Shown: piece after piece, positions 26,401 through 34,041 of the stretch
Position numbering within the stretch: the first letter of the stretch is position 1
Layout of the letters: each line of letters starts with the position of its first letter
Assembly (NCBI GenBank): GCA_049975425.1
Contig: JBNGDI010000012.1
Coordinates: forward strand, 1 to 64,000
Source: HyVt-105 sp049975425
GTDB lineage: Bacteria > Bacteroidota > Bacteroidia > Bacteroidales > VadinHA17
Direction: 5' to 3'
DNA: 64,000 nucleotides
The notes under the pieces: model-generated
What the model was told of the DNA's origin: nothing
The model's database searches: none
The model's input: the letters and a program-made list of their open reading frames with translations, nothing else
Made by a program: the position numbers and the translations under genes

Positions 26401-26589
26401 TTCTTTCTGCCGGTCCTGATGGATGCTGTAATAACCGTCGAATACCATCAGGTATTCTTTCACCAGTTCCTGGTTGAGCTGTCGTTTCAGCAACGATTCG
26501 ACGACCGATCTCCTGTCCAGGGTATTGCTTTCCGGACGGGCGATGATCGCGAAAAGTTGCATCAGGGCTTTTAATATCTTTTCACTCAT
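23500..26589 (-). CDS. ABCG-type ABC transporter fused to N-terminal TerB-like domain
   Basis: A 1029-residue half-transporter. Residues about 1-140 are an all-helical TerB-like domain (KSDGDTVTDQELEFIKTVAETF). Residues 150-245 are beta-rich and resemble an FHA domain, though the canonical phosphothreonine site is not evident. The ATPase domain has Walker A MGASGAGKS (residues 282-290), signature ISGGQRKRLNIAL and Walker B AVLFLDEPTSGLSSRDS, all ABCG-like. The ABC2 membrane region follows, interrupted by a long soluble loop (about residues 800-970) before the last helix. The cargo is unknown. It diverges from the peptidase at 26727; TAAATTTA at 26624-26631 could serve as its -7. Confidence 0.85.
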   Translation of the reverse strand: MSEKILKALMQLFAIIARPESNTLDRRSVVESLLKRQLNQELVKEYLMVFDGYYSIHQDRQKEKDKRKHRISSSSVRVLKICTEINDELTTRQKIIVLFQLLEFSKSDGDTVTDQELEFIKTVAETFNIPEDEYIRLKGFVLYPFEQIPNSSRVMLIDNNKKFAHPKVKHIYAESIQGQIRILNVEIANMYLVRYIGQSELYMNGQLIQQDKVYVFNTGSSIRDPKSKPIYYGDVISQFVAELQESRIVYEAREIEYHFSGGKVGLHRMSFEAESGRLIGIMGASGAGKSTLLNVLNGSNNPSNGQVIINGMDIHREKEKVEGLIGFVSQDDLLIEELTVYQNLYYNARLCFDNYTEEELVEAVIRVLQNLGLYEIKDIQVGTPLNKKISGGQRKRLNIALELIREPAVLFLDEPTSGLSSRDSENIMDLLKELTLKGKLVFVVIHQPSSDIFKMFDKLLILDTGGYLIYDGDPIESIIYFKSRIHHANWNESECHVCGNVNPEQIFNIVEANVLDEYGKVTPTRKISPEEWNEYYQEFVKNTRKKLKPSADIPKISFKIPNKLKQFRVFVQRDILSKLANVQYLSITFLEAPILALLLSFLIKYYDVGAGNEYGYTLFNNSNIPVYLFMGVIIAIFMGLSVSAEEIIKDRKILKREAFLNLSWGSYVMSKVTVQFSISAIQALTFVLIGNSIIEIRGMYWHYWLILFSCWASANLMGMVISDSFKTVVTIYILIPFLVIPQIILSGIIVKYEKLNPVISNPKTIPWYGELITARWGYEALAVHQFKENAFERNFYDIDKIRSNADFKKLYWSTSMDNKLDQIEMNLADPGKEEVLKKDLKLVRNEIGKELARNPLIPFDHMEQLYPDRITPEVLDSARTYIETVRVYNRKRSNAALQRRDEIIQDMMSRLGREGFNQLQRNHKNDRLTEFVTNANETSRIIEYRDDLIQKMDPIYMDPEHPFIKAHFYAPQKKLFGYTINTFWMNLAVIWIMTAIFLIALYYRWLKKFLDFAERLSSRFSSQEDVEEI

Positions 26590-26726
26590 CAGTCAGAATG
26601 ATTCTTTTTCCGGGTTTTGAGGCTAAATTTAGTAAAACCCTTTTACTTTCTTTTCCGATCTGCATTTTTTATTCTTTGAAAAATCAGAAACGGTCATTAT
26701 TATTGCTTCTTAAATTTACTCGAATC

Positions 26727-28871
26727 ATGAAGAAACATATTCTGTTTCCTTTCCTGCTTTTTATTTTGACAGGCCCTGCCGCCGGGCAGGGTAAGCTGTT
26801 TACCATGGAAGAAGCCGTGCTTGGCGGGTACGGTGCCTTGTCTCCCGCGCGGCTCAGACAGTTGCAATGGCGCAGCCCGGATACGTTTACCTGGGTGGAA
26901 AACGATACGGTATATGAATCGTCGGTGAATGGTTCTGGCAAAACGGTTGCCTTTACCCTGGAAGACCTCAACAGGATGCTCGGCAGACGAAAGCTTGAGG
27001 AGGTTTCCGGGATCCCCCGTTTTGAATGGGAAGGTCCGAACATAATTGCTTTCCGCACTTCTTCGGTTTTCTGCCGTGCCGATATGACCGGGGAAAAGGT
27101 GCTTTCCGTAATCAATATACCGCAGGATGCCGGCACGGTAGAAATGGCGCCCGGCGGTCAGGTTATGGCATGGACCCGCGGGAACCAGCTCTATGTTGAT
27201 CATGCCGGCGGAAAAAGAGTTAGAATCAGTACCGATTCGATCGACGGAGTGGTATATGGCCAGTCGGTCCACCGCAACGAATTCGGCATTTCCGGGGGGC
27301 TGTTCTTCAGCCCTTCCGGGAAATCTCTTGCCTTTTACCGGAAGGATGAACGAAACGTAACGGAATATCCCATTGTGAACTTTATGACCCGGGTAGCTAC
27401 CCCCGAACCTGTAAGGTATCCCATGGCGGGGATGGATAGCGAGGTGGTGAAAGTAGGGGTGTATCATGCGGAAACAGATGAAATTCTGTATCTTGAAACA
27501 GGGGAGCCTGCCGTGCAATATCTAACCAATCTGGCATGGACTCCGGACGAAAAGTATATTCTTGTTGCCCATCTTAACAGGGAACAGAATCACATGCAAA
27601 TGAAGCTTTATGATGCATCTGACGGGAGTTTCGTGAAGACCCTTTTCGAGGAATGCGATGAACGGTATGTGGAGCCTCAGCATCCGGCATTATTTCTTCC
27701 CGGAAGCTCCACCCGTTTCGTATGGCAATCGAGAAGAGACGGTTACAATCATCTGTACCTGTACGATCTTCAGGAAGGCTTTATCCACCAGATTACCCGG
27801 GGAGAGTGGGAAGTAACGCGCTTGCTGGGGTTCGGCAGGAAAGGCGGTAATGTTTATTTCGAGGCCACCGAAGCCGGTCCGCTGGAAAGACAGGTATATA
27901 CGGTTTCTACGGCCGGGGGGCGCCTGAAACGTCTCACTGCCGAACCCGGAACCCATCAGGCCCTTCTGAATGCCGACGGTACCTGGTTCCTCGATACCTG
28001 GTCGAACATTGACACGCCACTGGTTACCGCCCTTACAGGAACCGGGAATAGAAAAGGCAGGATCCTGAAAAAATCGGATAATCCTTTGAAGGAGTATGCC
28101 CTGGGAGATATTGAAGTGGGAAGCATTACGGCCGGTGACGGGGTTACCCCCCTGTATTACCGGCTGATCAAACCGGTGCCCTTTGATCCTGAAAAGAAAT
28201 ATCCGGTGGTGGTATATGTTTACGGCGGACCTCATGCCCAGCTGGTGACAAACGGATGGCTGGCACAATCGGGACTATGGCCGCATTATATGGCCCAGAG
28301 GGGATATACGGTTTTTACCCTCGATAACCGGGGTTCGGCCAACCGGGGAATGGATTTTGAAAGTATCATTCACCGGAGACTGGGAGAAACAGAGGTAGAA
28401 GACCAGATGCGGGGGATCGAGTGGCTCAAAACACACTCCTGGGTGGATACGGCCCGTATGGGGGTGCACGGATGGAGCTATGGTGGCTTCATGACCCTGT
28501 CGCTGATGCTTCGGCATCCCGGGGTTTTCAAGGTGGGTGTTGCCGGCGGACCCGTAACCGACTGGAAATTTTACGAAGTGATGTACGGGGAAAGGTACAT
28601 GGACACTCCCGACGAAAATCCGGAAGGGTATGCCCGGTCGGATCTGAAGTCACTGGCGGGTGATCTCAGGGGCAGATTGCTGCTGATCCACGGGGCTCTT
28701 GATGATGTTGTGGTGTGGCAGCATTCTCTTACCTTCCTGCGTGCCTGCATCCAGGCGGGAACCCAGCCCGATTATTTCGTGTATCCAACTCATCCGCATA
28801 ATATCAGGGGGAGCGACCGTGTACATCTGATGAACAAGATTTCTGACTATTTTGATGATTTTTTGAAATAA
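26727..28871 (+). CDS. S9-family peptidase, dipeptidyl peptidase IV-like
   Basis: A 714-residue exported serine exopeptidase. The signal peptide begins MKKHILFPFLLF and ends near AAGQG. An eight-bladed propeller-type N-terminal region (DPPIV_N) is followed by an alpha/beta-hydrolase domain with the nucleophile in GWSYGGF, the acid in ALDDVV and the His in THPHNI. DERYVEPQ resembles the N-terminus-binding glutamate motif. It should remove X-Pro dipeptides in the periplasm or at the cell surface. I chose ATG at 26727 because an upstream in-frame start at 26598 would place 43 residues before a clean signal peptide. The preceding TAAATTTA at 26711-26718 is a near -7. Confidence 0.9.
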   Translation: MKKHILFPFLLFILTGPAAGQGKLFTMEEAVLGGYGALSPARLRQLQWRSPDTFTWVENDTVYESSVNGSGKTVAFTLEDLNRMLGRRKLEEVSGIPRFEWEGPNIIAFRTSSVFCRADMTGEKVLSVINIPQDAGTVEMAPGGQVMAWTRGNQLYVDHAGGKRVRISTDSIDGVVYGQSVHRNEFGISGGLFFSPSGKSLAFYRKDERNVTEYPIVNFMTRVATPEPVRYPMAGMDSEVVKVGVYHAETDEILYLETGEPAVQYLTNLAWTPDEKYILVAHLNREQNHMQMKLYDASDGSFVKTLFEECDERYVEPQHPALFLPGSSTRFVWQSRRDGYNHLYLYDLQEGFIHQITRGEWEVTRLLGFGRKGGNVYFEATEAGPLERQVYTVSTAGGRLKRLTAEPGTHQALLNADGTWFLDTWSNIDTPLVTALTGTGNRKGRILKKSDNPLKEYALGDIEVGSITAGDGVTPLYYRLIKPVPFDPEKKYPVVVYVYGGPHAQLVTNGWLAQSGLWPHYMAQRGYTVFTLDNRGSANRGMDFESIIHRRLGETEVEDQMRGIEWLKTHSWVDTARMGVHGWSYGGFMTLSLMLRHPGVFKVGVAGGPVTDWKFYEVMYGERYMDTPDENPEGYARSDLKSLAGDLRGRLLLIHGALDDVVVWQHSLTFLRACIQAGTQPDYFVYPTHPHNIRGSDRVHLMNKISDYFDDFLK

Positions 28872-28913
28872 CCGGCGGCGGCAGGCATTCCGGTGATAGG
28901 GTTAATTTACTGA

Positions 28914-30170
28914 TTACAGCCAGTCTTCGAGAAAAAATATTGTTTTAAACTTTTCACCCCTGCGGCGAACCGTCATCTTAATCTTACGCCCCGGTTTGCT
29001 TTCAAAAATATCATAAATTTCGTTTATGGTCATACTCAGTGCCGACTGGTCGTTGATGGAAATAATCTCGTCGCCTCGTCTCAACCCGGCCCGGTCGGCG
29101 GGAGAATTTTTTCTGATATAGGTGATCTGATAGTATGGCAATCCCGGTATAGTCGACTCTATTTCAATACCACTCATATTCTGCCTGAATCGGTCCCGGA
29201 ATGAGCGATTCGGAGAGAGCGTCAGTTTTTTGTTCGGGTAGTCTATGACCACATTGAACCGCCTCAGCACTTCTGAACCGATGCTTCCGTTCCGGTCTCC
29301 CAGTCTTGTAGCAAGTGCGGTGGAGAGTGAATCGGGATAAGCCACAATGGGTTCGTTTAAAACATAAGGCCCCAGGATGAGCTTGTTGATCTTGCCGAGT
29401 ACTCCGTGAATCTGACCGCTCAGGCCGGTACCCAGATAGGTTTCAACGGTTTTTTCTGGCAAACGGATCCTTTCGTCGGTGTGGGGATCAAGCCACAGGG
29501 CATGACTTGCTCCGAGATCGACCAGCAGTTTGACGTTGATGCGGGATCCGTCCTCCTGTTCAATCTCTGCCGTGATAAAAGGTTTTGTCCCCTGCATTTC
29601 CAGGGGGAGGGTGATGCTGTTTCTTGTATATTTCGGTTCATAAAAGATCGGATTGTGCAGGGTGATCAGCCGTCGGGAGTAATTCATTTCAATAATGAAA
29701 TTATTGAACAGATCGTAGCCCACAATCCCATGTACCCGGGTTCCCAGCAGGGAGGACAGATTAAATATATTCTGCAGCAGAACATACATGTCCTGATTGT
29801 ACCCCACAATACCGTGTATACTGAACCGGTTGCCAGTGGAGTGAAGAGCCTGGATGGGTTCGCCTTCCCCCAGGCCGCTCAGCCTGACCCTCCGGCTGTA
29901 TTCAAGAGAAAGACTGTCACTCAGTGACAGTTCCGTGAGAATGGCAGTTGTAAGGCCGGTATCCAGCACAAAGAAGAGGGTGTCGGAATTGTTGATGAAG
30001 AGAGGAATGATCGAGAGGTTATTGATGAACCGGAATGGAAGGGTCACTTTCTCCTGATCGGGATCGGCAAAATACAGGTTGTTCGATCCCTGCTGTCCCC
30101 TGGCTCCATGCACGTACAGCAGCAACACAACCTTGATCATGAGAATAATATGTAACCCTTTGTTTTTCAT
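28914..30170 (-). CDS. Secreted retropepsin-like aspartic protease with C-terminal PDZ domain
   Basis: A 418-residue protein with an N-terminal signal peptide (hydrophobic core IILMIKVVLLLYV, cleavage near ARGQQ). Two retropepsin-like halves each carry a candidate catalytic Asp: FFVLDTGLTTAIL near residue 68 and LLVDLGASHALWL near residue 215. The C-terminal 100 residues form a PDZ domain (NSPADRAGLRRGDEIISINDQ). Such proteins are common and poorly characterised in Bacteroidota; periplasmic proteolysis is inferred. The second motif is D-L-G rather than D-T/S-G, so activity is not assured. It is convergent with the peptidase gene and diverges from clpB. Confidence 0.85.
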   Translation of the reverse strand: MKNKGLHIILMIKVVLLLYVHGARGQQGSNNLYFADPDQEKVTLPFRFINNLSIIPLFINNSDTLFFVLDTGLTTAILTELSLSDSLSLEYSRRVRLSGLGEGEPIQALHSTGNRFSIHGIVGYNQDMYVLLQNIFNLSSLLGTRVHGIVGYDLFNNFIIEMNYSRRLITLHNPIFYEPKYTRNSITLPLEMQGTKPFITAEIEQEDGSRINVKLLVDLGASHALWLDPHTDERIRLPEKTVETYLGTGLSGQIHGVLGKINKLILGPYVLNEPIVAYPDSLSTALATRLGDRNGSIGSEVLRRFNVVIDYPNKKLTLSPNRSFRDRFRQNMSGIEIESTIPGLPYYQITYIRKNSPADRAGLRRGDEIISINDQSALSMTINEIYDIFESKPGRKIKMTVRRRGEKFKTIFFLEDWL

Positions 30171-30375
30171 TGTCTGATATTCGTGACAAAAGTACGAAAA
30201 ATCCGTATGAGACGTTTGTTGCCGTCTTTCATCCGGGTGTCAAAATGACCGGTCGAACCGGATTATCTACGCCAATATTACAGAAATATCCCGCTTCATC
30301 ACCATGGCAATGCATTTGATATTATTCTTAAAAGAATACGGAAAAGCTATTCAATAATATATAAAATTAACAGAT

Positions 30376-32997
30376 ATGAACCTGAATCAGTTCACAATAA
30401 AAGCACAGGAAGCTGTACAACATGCGTTTCAGATTGCCGAGGGGTTCGGGCATCAGGCCATAGAGCCCGGACATTTGCTGAAGGGAGTGTTGCACCATGG
30501 TGAAAATATTTCATCTTACCTGCTGGGCAAGCTGCAGATTTCCGAATCGGCTTTGGAGCAGGTTCTTGACAGCATTCTGCAATCATACCCCAGGGTTTCC
30601 GGAGGCGAGCCGTATCTGTCGCAGGCCAGCAACAAAGCCCTGCAGCAGGCTCTCAGCAAATCGAAGTCTATGGGCGACCAGTTTGTGTCAGTGGAACACA
30701 TCCTTCTGGGCATACTGGCCGGCAACGACCAGGTATCCAGAATGATGAAAGATCAGGGGATAACCGAAAAAGCTCTCATGCAGGCCATTGAGTCGCTCAG
30801 AAAAGGAGCCAGAGTGAACAGCCAGACGGCTGAAGATACCTTCGACAGCCTGAACCGGTTTGCCATCAACCTGAATGAAATGGCCCGGACCGGCAAGCTG
30901 GACCCCGTGATCGGGAGGGATGACGAGATCAGGCGGATCCTGCAGATCCTTTCCCGCCGTACCAAAAACAATCCGATCCTGATCGGCGAACCTGGTGTGG
31001 GGAAAACAGCCATTGCCGAAGGACTGGCACACCGCATTGTGAAGGGTGATGTGCCCGAAAACCTGAAAACCAAACAGGTGTATTCCCTGGATATGGGAGC
31101 CCTGGTGGCCGGTGCAAAATACAAGGGCGAGTTCGAGGAAAGGCTCAAAGCTGTAGTGAAAGAAGTGGTGGCATCAGACGGACAAATCGTGTTGTTTATT
31201 GACGAGATCCATACCCTGGTAGGCGCCGGGAAAAGTGAAGGAGCCATGGATGCGGCCAATATTCTGAAACCCGCCCTGGCCCGCGGTGAACTCAGGGCCA
31301 TCGGGGCCACCACCCTGGGCGAATACCAGAAATATTTCGAAAAAGACAAGGCTCTGGAACGCAGGTTCCAGATCGTAATGGTGGATGAGCCTGACACCGC
31401 CAGCGCGGTTTCCATCCTCAGGGGCCTGAAAGAAAGGTATGAGAATCACCATAAAGTGAGGATCAGGGATGAAGCCATTATTGCCGCAGTGGAACTTTCA
31501 CAGCGGTATATCACCGAAAGATTCCTTCCCGACAAGGCCATTGACCTGATCGATGAGGCGGCATCGAGGCTCCGGCTGGAAATGAACAGCCTCCCCGAGG
31601 AGATTGATGAAATAGAACGCCGCGTAAAACAGCTGGAGATTGAAAGGGCAGCCATCAAACGCGAAGGCGACAGGGAAAAACTTTCAGCCCTCGAGAGTGA
31701 ACTGGCCAACCTGAATGATGAAAGGAACCATCTGCGGGCCAAGTGGGAGGAAGAGCGCAAACTGGTGGAGGAAATCCAGAAAATCAGGGAGCAGGTGGAG
31801 AGTATGCGTTTCGAGGCGGAAAAAGCTGAACGTGAGGGCAACTATGGCCGGGTGGCTGAATTGAGGTACGGTAAGATCAAGGACGCCGAGCAACGGATTG
31901 TGGATCTGAATAAAAAATTGCAGGAGAAACAGGGCGACTCGCCACTCATCAAAGAAGAAGTGAGTTCCGAAGATATTGCCGAGGTGGTTTCGAAATGGAC
32001 AGGTATCCCCGTGAGCCGAATGCTCCAGAGTGAAAGGGAAAAACTGCTGCACCTGGAAAATGAACTGCACCGGCGGGTGGTGGGTCAGGATGAAGCCATT
32101 GCTGCTGTGGCCGATGCTGTCAGGAGAAGCCGGGCAGGGTTGCAGGATACCCGCCGGCCCATCGGGTCGTTTATTTTCCTGGGTACCACCGGTGTGGGAA
32201 AAACCGAACTGGCCCGTGCCCTGGCGGAGTTTCTTTTCAATGATGAAAATCTCATGACCCGTATCGATATGTCGGAGTACCAGGAGCGTCATTCGGTGTC
32301 TAGATTGATCGGGGCACCTCCCGGATATGTGGGATACGACGAAGGGGGACAGCTGACTGAAGCGGTGCGGCGTAAGCCGTATTCGGTGGTCCTGCTCGAT
32401 GAGATCGAAAAGGCCCACCCCGATGTGTTCAATATCCTGCTCCAGGTGCTCGACGACGGACGGCTGACCGATAACAAGGGGCGTACGGCTAACTTTAAGA
32501 ATACCATCATTATCATGACATCCAACGTGGGCTCGCATATTATCCAGGAATACCTCGGAAAAATGACCCGTGAGAACCGGGGTGAACTGATAGAAAAATC
32601 CCGCGTTGAAGTGCTCGAATTGCTGAAACGGAGCATCCGTCCTGAATTTCTGAACAGGGTTGACGAAATCATTGTGTTCAATCCGCTTACTGAGGAAGAG
32701 ATCCGGCAGATCGTGCGCCTGCAAATGGATCAGGTGATAACCATGCTGGAGAAAAATCAGGTGCATGCCCGCTACACCGATGAAGCCGTGGCGCTGATTG
32801 CAGCCCGGGGATATGATCCCCAGTTCGGTGCCCGGCCGATCAAACGGATCATCCAGCGGCAGGTATTGAATGAAATGGCCCGTACCATCCTGAACGGAAA
32901 GATCAGCAAAGACTGTAACATTGTGATCGATGGCGGAAAAGACGGGATTGTTTTCCGTAATGCCCCTGTTCAGGAAAAAGAAAAAGAGGAAAAATAA
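30376..32997 (+). CDS. clpB: ATP-dependent chaperone ClpB
   Basis: An 873-residue hexameric disaggregase that works with DnaK to rescue aggregated proteins. The N-domain spans residues 1-145; AAA-1 has GEPGVGKTAIAEGLA; the middle coiled-coil domain (about 400-530, rich in ERR/KQLE) distinguishes it from ClpA and ClpC; AAA-2 has GTTGVGKTELARALA. Length is normal. The 30171-30375 upstream region has TGCATTTG at 30311-30318, an imperfect -7, and no sigma-32-like or CIRCE element I can see. A perfect terminator follows the stop. Confidence 0.96.
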   Translation: MNLNQFTIKAQEAVQHAFQIAEGFGHQAIEPGHLLKGVLHHGENISSYLLGKLQISESALEQVLDSILQSYPRVSGGEPYLSQASNKALQQALSKSKSMGDQFVSVEHILLGILAGNDQVSRMMKDQGITEKALMQAIESLRKGARVNSQTAEDTFDSLNRFAINLNEMARTGKLDPVIGRDDEIRRILQILSRRTKNNPILIGEPGVGKTAIAEGLAHRIVKGDVPENLKTKQVYSLDMGALVAGAKYKGEFEERLKAVVKEVVASDGQIVLFIDEIHTLVGAGKSEGAMDAANILKPALARGELRAIGATTLGEYQKYFEKDKALERRFQIVMVDEPDTASAVSILRGLKERYENHHKVRIRDEAIIAAVELSQRYITERFLPDKAIDLIDEAASRLRLEMNSLPEEIDEIERRVKQLEIERAAIKREGDREKLSALESELANLNDERNHLRAKWEEERKLVEEIQKIREQVESMRFEAEKAEREGNYGRVAELRYGKIKDAEQRIVDLNKKLQEKQGDSPLIKEEVSSEDIAEVVSKWTGIPVSRMLQSEREKLLHLENELHRRVVGQDEAIAAVADAVRRSRAGLQDTRRPIGSFIFLGTTGVGKTELARALAEFLFNDENLMTRIDMSEYQERHSVSRLIGAPPGYVGYDEGGQLTEAVRRKPYSVVLLDEIEKAHPDVFNILLQVLDDGRLTDNKGRTANFKNTIIIMTSNVGSHIIQEYLGKMTRENRGELIEKSRVEVLELLKRSIRPEFLNRVDEIIVFNPLTEEEIRQIVRLQMDQVITMLEKNQVHARYTDEAVALIAARGYDPQFGARPIKRIIQRQVLNEMARTILNGKISKDCNIVIDGGKDGIVFRNAPVQEKEKEEK

Positions 32998-33024
32998 AAA
33001 TCCGGCAGCCAGCCGGATTTTTTT
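32998..33024. terminator. Terminator between clpB and the convergent STAS gene
   Basis: AAATCCGGC (32998-33006) pairs perfectly with GCCGGATTT (33012-33020) around the loop AGCCA, followed by a T-run to 33024. A-run on the other side makes it usable in both directions, serving clpB and the convergent STAS gene ending at 33046. Confidence 0.88.
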
Positions 33025-33045
33025 ATAGGAGTACCTGCTTCTTTT

Positions 33046-33396
33046 TTAACTGTAACTTTTCAGGCAGTCTTCCAGATCGTCGTAAATCTCGAAAATATTA
33101 TGCAGCTGAAGAAGCTTGAATAATTCCATTACTTCAGGGGAGATATTGCACAACTTGAAATGGCCGTAATTGTTGTTGGCGGTTTTCATGACGGAAAGGA
33201 ATACCCCGAAACCGGAACTGTCAATGTAATTGATGCCTTCCAGGTTAAGAATCAGCCTGGTATTGGGTTTGTTGAAAAAACTCGTAAGCTCTTCCTTTAC
33301 CGGTTCTGAAATCAGCGCATTGAACTTTTTCACATTTTCGAAGGAAACTACGTCAATGTTGTCAATTTTTTCGGTTTTCAGCAGATTACCGCTCAT
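33046..33396 (-). CDS. STAS-domain protein (anti-sigma factor antagonist-like)
   Basis: A 116-residue single STAS domain. The switch-serine loop is INYIDSSGFGVFLSV, with S60/S61 as the likely phosphorylated residue. It lies 10 bases downstream of an Hpt-domain gene, so the two are probably co-transcribed and may share a phosphorelay or partner-switch, although no histidine kinase, response regulator or PP2C phosphatase is encoded next to them. Confidence 0.88.
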   Translation of the reverse strand: MSGNLLKTEKIDNIDVVSFENVKKFNALISEPVKEELTSFFNKPNTRLILNLEGINYIDSSGFGVFLSVMKTANNNYGHFKLCNISPEVMELFKLLQLHNIFEIYDDLEDCLKSYS

Positions 33397-33406
33397 GTTA
33401 ATGGGT

Positions 33407-33763
33407 TTACAGGTTGTTTTTCACCAGTTGCAGTTCCTCAATTGCCCTGAGGCAGTTTTTCTCAAACTGGTTGATATAGTTTTCGTATTGCCCGGTTTCC
33501 TTTCCTTCCTTTGTTAGTTGCTCCAGCATTTTCAGTCTGGCTGCCTGTTCCTCCATGCCCATAATAGCCACCGATGATTTGGCCTTGTGAGCAAGCAATC
33601 CGAGCGAATGCCAGTCATTTTTCTTATGCAGTTCCCTCATTTCTTCAATGAATTCAGGTACCTGGCTGATGAAAATATCGATCATTTCCTTTACCAGTTC
33701 CTTGCTTCCCCCCGTCATTTCCTCAAGATACTTCAAATTTACCAATGATTCCTTTCCGGTCAT
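33407..33763 (-). CDS. Histidine phosphotransfer (Hpt) domain protein
   Basis: A 118-residue four-helix Hpt protein. The phospho-acceptor is His59 in LLAHKAKSSVAIMG, matching the HxxKxSS pattern of Hpt domains. It should pass phosphate between response regulators in a multistep relay, probably from a hybrid kinase elsewhere in the genome. It is first in a two-gene unit with the STAS gene. The upstream 33764-34041 gap is AT-rich and serves as the divergent promoter region with the OmpA-family gene. Confidence 0.88.
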   Translation of the reverse strand: MTGKESLVNLKYLEEMTGGSKELVKEMIDIFISQVPEFIEEMRELHKKNDWHSLGLLAHKAKSSVAIMGMEEQAARLKMLEQLTKEGKETGQYENYINQFEKNCLRAIEELQLVKNNL

Positions 33764-33991
33764 AAAATAAGATTAAAAGATAAACAAGTTCATGATGTTT
33801 GCGTCATGAACAATTGAAAGTAACAAAAATTGATATTATCTAAAAATAATAAATATTTTCATATCCTCAAAAACAACCTGATAATAACCTTCCCCGCTTT
33901 TTTTCGTAAAGATATACTGATAACAATACACATTATAATATTGTTCTCTTTTATTTTTCGGCATGCTGCCAGCAGGGGAAGAAAAAATTAG

Positions 33992-33999
33992 TACTTTTA
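33992..33999 (+). promoter_or_regulatory. Possible -7 element upstream of the PorE-like gene
   Basis: TACTTTTA matches TAnnTTTG at all but the final base, 43 bases before the ATG. The same octamer occurs before the siaB-like gene (22394-22401) and the lipoprotein gene at 43262 (43209-43216). There is no clear -33 element, so support is modest. Confidence 0.35.
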
Positions 34000-34041
34000 A
34001 AACGTTTACGTGTATCTGAATCACAACAAACGCATGTTAAG

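Noticed and set aside
31684..32766. 360-codon open frame antisense to clpB
   Set aside because: Shadow of the conserved AAA-2 region of clpB; no sign of a real protein.
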